Translations under genes and position numbers: made by a program
The notes under the pieces: generated by a model
What the model was told of the DNA's origin: nothing
What the model saw: only the letters and a program-made list of their open reading frames with translations
The model's database searches: none
Shown: piece by piece, positions 35,983 through 40,734 of the stretch
Layout of the letters: each line of letters begins with the position of its first letter
How positions within the stretch are numbered: the stretch's first letter is position 1
Virus record (IMG/VR): IMGVR_UViG_3300044766_000136
Location: 1-40,734 of that record
DNA length: 40,734 nucleotides
Strand: one strand, 5' to 3'
Source: a virus

Positions 35983-36180
35983 ATGACAGAATCCCCTATT
36001 ATTGGATTTCAGGCAATAGCAGCTTATCTTTTTTTGGCTCCATCAACAGTCAAAAAATATAGCAAGGCCTGGCAAGAGCAAGGCGTTCTGATCCCCAGGC
36101 TTGTCGGCCGTCCACCGAATCGGAAAAGGGTGATTCTATCCTACCCCTCCCTCCTACAAAAAGTAAGAAACTGTACATAA
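35983..36180 (+). CDS. Helix-turn-helix protein, small terminase candidate
   Basis: 65 residues, ATG with GCGGAG upstream. SPIIGFQAIAAYLFLAPSTV followed by KKYSKAWQEQGVLIPRLVGR contains a helix-turn-helix of the kind found in Nu1-type small terminases, MerR and excisionases. The end (PPNRKRVILSYPSLLQKVRN) is basic. No small terminase is found upstream of the large subunit, so this one, placed downstream, is a candidate; a regulator is the alternative. Confidence 0.5.
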   Translation: MTESPIIGFQAIAAYLFLAPSTVKKYSKAWQEQGVLIPRLVGRPPNRKRVILSYPSLLQKVRNCT

Positions 36181-36316
36181 AACGGTCAACATGCCTTCAT
36201 TTTGGTCACTTTCTGAATAGACTGCCTTAAATACAACCCTCTGAATCCACTTTTGTACGCTTGACAACCCCCATATATTGTAGTAGCTTCCTGTCCAGAC
36301 ACAATAGTTGGGAAGC
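36181..36316 (+). promoter_or_regulatory. Promoter candidate and leader before the portal gene
   Basis: TTGACA (36261-36266) is followed 17 bp on by a weak TAGCTT; the AT-rich stretch CATATATTG lies between. The portal start at 36317 has no clear Shine-Dalgarno other than GGGAAG directly before the ATG. A late promoter acting with a phage activator would account for the poor -10. Confidence 0.4.
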
Positions 36317-37687
36317 ATGGCTGATCACTTCGATGACCTGATCCAGACCCTGAAAACTTTACCGGCAAGAGAAGGGGCGCAGCTTGTCTCTCTCTACAAT
36401 GAACGTATTAGGTCAGCAGCCCGTCCAGGTCCACTCAATGATATTTGGTACGGGGGATATAGCGGGCTTCCCACGATGGCGGGGAATAAGGTTGATGAAA
36501 AGTCCGCTCTAAAATTCGGTCCCGTCTACGCTGCCGTAAAAAGAATCTCTGAAAGTGTTGCATCTCTCCCGTTAAATCTCTATCACCTCGCTGGAAGAAA
36601 TAAGAACAAGGCCCTCGATCATCCTCTCTACCGACTTCTTCACCTTCAGCCGAATCCTGAACAGACCCGTATCCAGATGTGGGAGTCATTGATCTCTCAT
36701 CTGCTTTTATGCGGGAATGCTTATGCCCATATCCCACAGACCCTGCTCGGTGAGCCGACAGCCCTCTGGCCCCTCGATCCGTTAAAAATGCAGGTGAAGC
36801 GTTCTCAGCGAACCGGAGTGCTCGTTTATGAGTATACGATGACCGATACGGGGGAGAAATTTCTATTCCCTCCGTGGGAGATCCTGCATATCGGGGGATT
36901 AGGATTCAATGGTTTGGTGGGATATAGCGTCATCGGTTTGATGCGGGAATCAATCGGGTTGGGGATGGCTCAGGAGGAATTCTCAAGCCGGTTCTATTCC
37001 AACGGGGCTTCTCCCCTTGGAGTCCTGGAGACGGGGGGACCGTTAGAAGGCGACGCCCGCGCTGATCTCCAAAGGTGGTGGGATGAAACCTATGGCGGAA
37101 TGTCAAACTCACACAAGACCGTCATCGCCGGCCCGGGATTAAAATTCCATCCTCTCACCATTCCGCAGAAAGATGCTCAATTCCTAGAAACGAGAAATTT
37201 CTCCGTTCGGGATGTCGCCCGCTGGTTCGGAATCCCTCCTCACATGATCGGCGACATGGCTGACGCAAAATGGGCGAACATCGAAGCGCAAGGCATTGAC
37301 TACGTTGTGTACACCCTCAGACCGATACTCGTGAGAGCGGAACAAGCGATGGAAGTGAAATTCAATCTCGGTCCTGAATACGAGATCCGGCATGTGGTTG
37401 AAGGATTACTCAGGGGCGATTCGGCGGCACGTTCGGCTTTGTATCATGAAGCCCTCATAGACGGATGGATGAACCGGAACGAAGTTCGAGAGCTTGAAGA
37501 TCGGAATCCCGCCAATGGCCTGGATGAATTTCTCATTCCCTCAAATAATGCCACTCCGGTCCTCCCGGGCGGAAACGGAAAAGATAGCACGTTGAATAAA
37601 GAAGCGTTCCGAATGATGTTCCAAAAACTTTCTCGCGGGGAAAGAGCGGATCTCGCGGAAATGCTGAGGTGTAGCGATGCCAGTTGA
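36317..37687 (+). CDS. Portal protein, HK97 family
   Basis: 456 residues from ATG 36317; a TTG nine bases upstream in frame is also possible. Family features: FGPVYAAVKRISESVASLPL, ALDHPLYRLLHLQPNPEQTR, ESLISHLLLCGNAYAHIPQ, LWPLDPLKMQVKR, WEILHIGGLGFNGLVGYSVI, MAQEEFSSRFYSNGASPLGV, RDVARWFGIPPHMIGDM, NIEAQGIDYVVYTLRPILVR. It forms the dodecameric channel through which DNA enters the head and to which connector proteins attach. It overlaps the protease gene by 11 bases. Confidence 0.94.
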   Translation: MADHFDDLIQTLKTLPAREGAQLVSLYNERIRSAARPGPLNDIWYGGYSGLPTMAGNKVDEKSALKFGPVYAAVKRISESVASLPLNLYHLAGRNKNKALDHPLYRLLHLQPNPEQTRIQMWESLISHLLLCGNAYAHIPQTLLGEPTALWPLDPLKMQVKRSQRTGVLVYEYTMTDTGEKFLFPPWEILHIGGLGFNGLVGYSVIGLMRESIGLGMAQEEFSSRFYSNGASPLGVLETGGPLEGDARADLQRWWDETYGGMSNSHKTVIAGPGLKFHPLTIPQKDAQFLETRNFSVRDVARWFGIPPHMIGDMADAKWANIEAQGIDYVVYTLRPILVRAEQAMEVKFNLGPEYEIRHVVEGLLRGDSAARSALYHEALIDGWMNRNEVRELEDRNPANGLDEFLIPSNNATPVLPGGNGKDSTLNKEAFRMMFQKLSRGERADLAEMLRCSDAS

Positions 37688-38585
37688 TGTAACTGCCGAC
37701 AAAATCCACATCAGGGTAAAAGATCCTGCTTTGTTCGTCCAGGATTCTTACAAAACGATTGTCCTGAGCGCAGACCAAGGCATCGAGGCGGTGATTGGGA
37801 AACTTCAATCCGATTCTCAGGGCCCGACCGTCATTCAAAAATATATCTTTGATAAGACCAAATGGAGCGTCACGGAAGCCGAAAAGTGGGTCAATGATCA
37901 CACGAAAAGAGAGTCTTCAACCCGAATGAGTTCCGTGGAATCGGTTTTGCGGATGTCCTATGAGAACGGGAAACCCCCAGTGTTAGAGGGCTATGCGGTG
38001 AGGTATGGATTGCTCAGTGACAATCCGATGATGGGAGATCCGCAATATGTAAAAGAGAAAATTCTCCCTGGAGCTTTTAGGAACTCCATCGAGCGAAATG
38101 ATATCAGGATGTACGTCGACCATAGCCATACGACCGAGAAACTATTGGGTAGAAAAGGCGCGGGAACATTGCAGTTGTCTGAGGATGTGAATGGAGTGAT
38201 GTTCCGGTGCACTCCTCCCGATACCATGGCTGGCAAAGACATCGTTCTCTCTGTCAAGCGTGGAGATGTTTCTCACATGAGTTTTGGCTACAACCCTATT
38301 CCATCGAAAGAGAGATGGACGAAGGAAGGGAATTATCGGGTGCGGAATGTTGAAGAGGGTGACCTGTTTGAAATAAGCGCCGTCGATATTCCCGTTTGGG
38401 AAGGAACGAGCCTTGCCGTTCGGTGCTCGGATCCCAATATGATCGTGGTGGGAGATTTCGTTTTTGATATCACTCCCGTCGAGAAAGCAGTCGAACGGAA
38501 AAAGGCAGAGGAAGAGGGCTTTAAGACTCTTGAAAGTCAATATGAGGCTCTCAGGAAAAGAGATTACATTTTTTTAAAAACCTAA
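37677..38585 (+). CDS. Prohead protease (HK97 gp4-like, S78) with N-terminal extension
   Basis: 302 residues, ATG with GAGGTG upstream. Residues 1-85 (VDVTADKIHIRVKDPALFVQ, SYKTIVLSADQGIEAVIGKL, YIFDKTKWSVTEAEKWVNDH) form an extra domain seen in some related phages. Then the S78 protease: VLEGYAVRYGLLSDNPMMGD, KEKILPGAFRNSIERNDIRM, the catalytic His in YVDHSHTTEK and the Ser in KRGDVSHMSFGY, then LFEISAVDIPVWEGTSLAVR. It cleaves scaffold and capsid N-termini in prohead maturation. Confidence 0.9.
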   Translation: MPVDVTADKIHIRVKDPALFVQDSYKTIVLSADQGIEAVIGKLQSDSQGPTVIQKYIFDKTKWSVTEAEKWVNDHTKRESSTRMSSVESVLRMSYENGKPPVLEGYAVRYGLLSDNPMMGDPQYVKEKILPGAFRNSIERNDIRMYVDHSHTTEKLLGRKGAGTLQLSEDVNGVMFRCTPPDTMAGKDIVLSVKRGDVSHMSFGYNPIPSKERWTKEGNYRVRNVEEGDLFEISAVDIPVWEGTSLAVRCSDPNMIVVGDFVFDITPVEKAVERKKAEEEGFKTLESQYEALRKRDYIFLKT

Positions 38586-38603
38586 GATCGGAGGTAAGAG
38601 ACC

Positions 38604-39944
38604 ATGGCAATTTTAGATAGAACCATCGAATTGAGCAAACTCATCCAATCCAGGATGAGCGAAGTCGAAGGAATCAAGAACACAGCCGTAGGTGAGAAAC
38701 GCCATCTCACCGAAGAGGAGAGAACCAGAAGCGCCAGCTTCATGAAGGATGTTATCGAGTGGACCGGAGAATTGGAATTGGAGAAAACGGAAGCAGGTAT
38801 CCGGGAGAGATTGAGTAAATCCGCAAATGACGGAATCCGGCCTCATCTGGATCCTCATCAAGATGAATTGCAGATCAAATATCCCGGCCTTCCCGATAAG
38901 AACAAGAGATTTGCCGCGGGCGATACGGGTCTCGGAGAGAACATCGTCGCTATCAGGAATGCCTCCACAAACCACAGGATTGACAGCCGGTTACGTGCTG
39001 CAACCGGGATGGGAGAAAATGTTCCGAGCGACGGCGGGTTTCTAGTTCAACAGGATTACAGTGCGGAACTCATCAATGCATCCTTTAAGGCTTCCCCTAT
39101 TGTGGCGGGAGTCAGGAAGATGTCTCTTAATGCGACTTCGAATGGGATCAAACTTCCCATGGTCAAGGAAGTGAGTCGAGCCCTGGCAAGTCTTTATGGG
39201 GCGTTGGCAATGTATTGGATCGGTGAAGGCGATGCAATCACACCTGGATTGGTGAAGTTCCGGCAAGTGGCAATGGAAATCAAAAAGATTGCCGCATTGA
39301 TTCCTCTGACCGATGAGCTTATCCAGGATACGACTGCTCTTGGAAGTTTTGTCAGTGGATTCTTTCCAGGAGCACTCAATTCAAACATGGAACGAGTGAT
39401 CATCCGGGGAAGCGGTGTTGCTCAACCGTTAGGAATTCTCAACAGCGGGGCCTTGATTACCGTTGATAAGGAAGACGGAGCACTTCCCGATACAATCGAT
39501 GGGATATCGATCATCAAGATGTTTGCCCGGATGTGGGCTTCTGGAATATTAACCTCTGTGTGGATGATCTCCCAATCAATCCTCCCTCAGTTGATGAACA
39601 TGAGCCTTCCCGGATTTCCAAATATCCCTCTTTGGCTTCCCCCGACCGGATTGGCCGCAAGCCCTTACGGAACCCTGGTGGGAAGACCAGTCCATGCGGT
39701 CGAGCATTGCAGCAAGCTCGGGGATCTTGGCGACATCATTTTTGCCGACCTGAATTCCTACCTGTTAGTTGACAAGGGGGGACCTCAGAACGCTCTGTCG
39801 GGCGATTACTACTTCAACACCGATCAGACCGCACTGAGGATGATTTATCGGTGTGACGGTCAGCCTCTTTATGTTTCGGCTGTTACCCCGGCTGATGGGT
39901 CTGATACGATTGGCCCCTTCGTTACACTGGAGGAAAGGGCATAA
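38604..39944 (+). CDS. Major capsid protein, HK97 family
   Basis: 446 residues, ATG with GGAGG upstream. Residues 1-75 are a helical delta (scaffold) domain (EKRHLTEEERTRSASFMKDV, IEWTGELELEKTEAGIRERL) that the protease should remove. The rest is HK97-fold: SDGGFLVQQDYSAELINASF, SRALASLYGALAMYWIGEGD, VAMEIKKIAALIPLTDELIQ, VIIRGSGVAQPLGILNSGAL, GRPVHAVEHCSKLGDLGDII. An imperfect hairpin GGAGGG/CCCTCC (39966-39989) follows the gene without a T run. Confidence 0.94.
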   Translation: MAILDRTIELSKLIQSRMSEVEGIKNTAVGEKRHLTEEERTRSASFMKDVIEWTGELELEKTEAGIRERLSKSANDGIRPHLDPHQDELQIKYPGLPDKNKRFAAGDTGLGENIVAIRNASTNHRIDSRLRAATGMGENVPSDGGFLVQQDYSAELINASFKASPIVAGVRKMSLNATSNGIKLPMVKEVSRALASLYGALAMYWIGEGDAITPGLVKFRQVAMEIKKIAALIPLTDELIQDTTALGSFVSGFFPGALNSNMERVIIRGSGVAQPLGILNSGALITVDKEDGALPDTIDGISIIKMFARMWASGILTSVWMISQSILPQLMNMSLPGFPNIPLWLPPTGLAASPYGTLVGRPVHAVEHCSKLGDLGDIIFADLNSYLLVDKGGPQNALSGDYYFNTDQTALRMIYRCDGQPLYVSAVTPADGSDTIGPFVTLEERA

Positions 39945-40010
39945 GAGTTAACAATTAGACAGGCGGAGGGGCTCCAAAACGCCCTCCTGACCTATGAAGG
40001 AGATAAGATC

Positions 40011-40481
40011 ATGTTCTTAAGCGAACTTACCAAAATCATCAATGCTGGTCCTCCGCAGGATGTTAACCCTGCAAGTCTTAACTGTGCGTATGTCAACATG
40101 AAGGATTACACCCATCTCACAGCGATCCTCCAGATGGGTGTCGGTGCGGCCCCCGTCATTACGGTAGAAAAATCTGCCAACGGTGTAGGTGCTGGAACCG
40201 CCATCACGTTCAAATGGAGAAAGTGCAATGTCGCCTACGGTGCCGCTGGCGGGGATACACTCGCTGCTCTGGCTGCGGCCACGGGTGGTCCTGCTGGTGA
40301 AGCCATGGGAGCAACCGATAACTCTTTTGCAGTCATCGAACTCGAAGCTTCCGAATTAGGGAATGCCTTCCCCTTTGTCCGAGTGGTGGCAACAACCGGA
40401 GGTGCCGGTCTTTTCTCATGCACCTATGTCCTGAGTGGAGCAAGATATCAGGAACCGACTGAGGAAGCGATCAAAGTGTAA
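40011..40481 (+). CDS. Head-associated structural protein of unknown family
   Basis: 156 residues, ATG with AAGGAG upstream. The sequence is beta-rich with small residues (YVNMKDYTHLTAILQMGVGA, APVITVEKSANGVGAGTAIT, NSFAVIELEASELGNAFPFV, VVATTGGAGLFSCTYVLSGA). No signal or zinc motif is visible. Position between the capsid gene and the LamG-like gene suggests a capsid decoration or vertex protein. Confidence 0.65.
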   Translation: MFLSELTKIINAGPPQDVNPASLNCAYVNMKDYTHLTAILQMGVGAAPVITVEKSANGVGAGTAITFKWRKCNVAYGAAGGDTLAALAAATGGPAGEAMGATDNSFAVIELEASELGNAFPFVRVVATTGGAGLFSCTYVLSGARYQEPTEEAIKV

Positions 40482-40567
40482 TTTAACGGGGAGGGGGTTC
40501 ACGGCCTCTCCTTTAACCTTTAACCCTTCGGCCTTTTTTAAGGTCGGGAAATCGGAGGGATAAAATC

Positions 40568-40734
40568 ATGACAACCAAATATAAGTTTCGTGGAGGGATT
40601 TTTCAATTCGAGGATTCGGTAACCCACGAGTCCTTTCCTGTCGCCGCACCCAGGCAGTTGATTGAGCCCTTTGAGGGTGCCGCGATTAACGCCAACCTTT
40701 GGACAGAGGTTGAGGTTTTGGATTCAACCAAGGC
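40568..40734 (+). CDS. Start of the LamG-like head-associated protein (continues at 1..677)
   Basis: The ATG at 40568 has CGGAGG 11 bases upstream. Reading MTTKYKFRGGIFQFEDSVTH and on, the frame runs into the junction repeat and continues to the stop at 675-677, for 238 residues in total. The domain description is given under the other part. The N-terminal 25 residues may anchor the protein to the capsid. Confidence 0.8.
   Translation, partial: MTTKYKFRGGIFQFEDSVTHESFPVAAPRQLIEPFEGAAINANLWTEVEVLDSTK
40608..40734. repeat. Terminal direct repeat, right copy (circular junction)
   Basis: Exact copy of bases 1-127; see the left copy. Confidence 0.95.

Overview
The window holds a complete genome of a temperate, tailed bacteriophage (siphovirus type, HK97-fold head) that has been opened at an arbitrary point. 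The first 127 bases are repeated exactly as the last 127 bases and one gene reads through the junction, so the molecule is best read as a circle of 40,607 bp. An overlap of exactly 127 bp looks like an assembler k-mer overlap rather than a physical terminal repeat (inference). The host is a Gram-negative bacterium: there are spanin-like lysis proteins, lipoproteins with clear lipoboxes and strong GGAGG ribosome binding sites. The gene content (DUF2845, DUF5131, ASCH, zinc-ribbon-rich early genes) and moderate GC content would suit an anaerobic Desulfobacterota-like host, but that is a weak guess.

Layout. (a) 33.1 kb through the junction to 12.2 kb, plus strand: late genes in canonical order. 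They are HNH endonuclease, large terminase, portal, prohead protease, major capsid, head-associated proteins, head-tail connectors, two tail-tube paralogues, a tail chaperone pair with a -1 frameshift, tape measure, tail hub, a beta-helix tailspike and a further tail protein. (b) 12.2-14.7 kb, plus: lysis cassette with holin-like membrane proteins, a DUF5675 protein as the only endolysin candidate here, and an i-spanin/lipoprotein pair. (c) 14.7-15.0 kb, minus: a DUF2845 exported protein that looks like a moron. (d) 28.9 down to 15.2 kb, minus: one long early/lysogeny operon from a strong promoter at 28.93 kb to a terminator at 15.2 kb. In order of transcription it carries zinc-ribbon proteins, an exported/lipoprotein/membrane/lytic-transglycosylase cluster, small membrane genes, a first DUF5131 plus NUMOD3 cassette, a giant ParB-domain protein, a second DUF5131 plus HNH cassette, an ASCH protein, the tyrosine integrase and an attP made of the 3' end of a tRNA-Ser gene. 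(e) 29.0-29.5 kb: divergent repressor and Cro-like genes with the operator region. (f) 29.9-33.1 kb, plus: membrane and zinc proteins, a replisome-organizer initiator with internal iteron-like repeats, a RusA-like resolvase split over two frames, and small accessory genes leading into the packaging genes.

How it works together: the repressor/Cro pair controls two promoters with nearly the same sequence, one rightward (replication and then late genes) and one leftward (the long accessory operon ending in integration functions). Late genes build a capsid by the HK97 route and a long non-contractile tail tipped with a probable polysaccharide-degrading spike.

The features most likely to be new are: a 78-bp pentamer array (CCNNG) with mirror-arranged ends; an intergenic element with interleaved inverted repeats (pseudoknot topology) before the tail chaperone; a frame-split RusA; a gene with an in-frame amber codon coupled to both neighbours; a duplicated DUF5131-NUMOD3/HNH cassette; and an envelope-directed gene set in the early operon.
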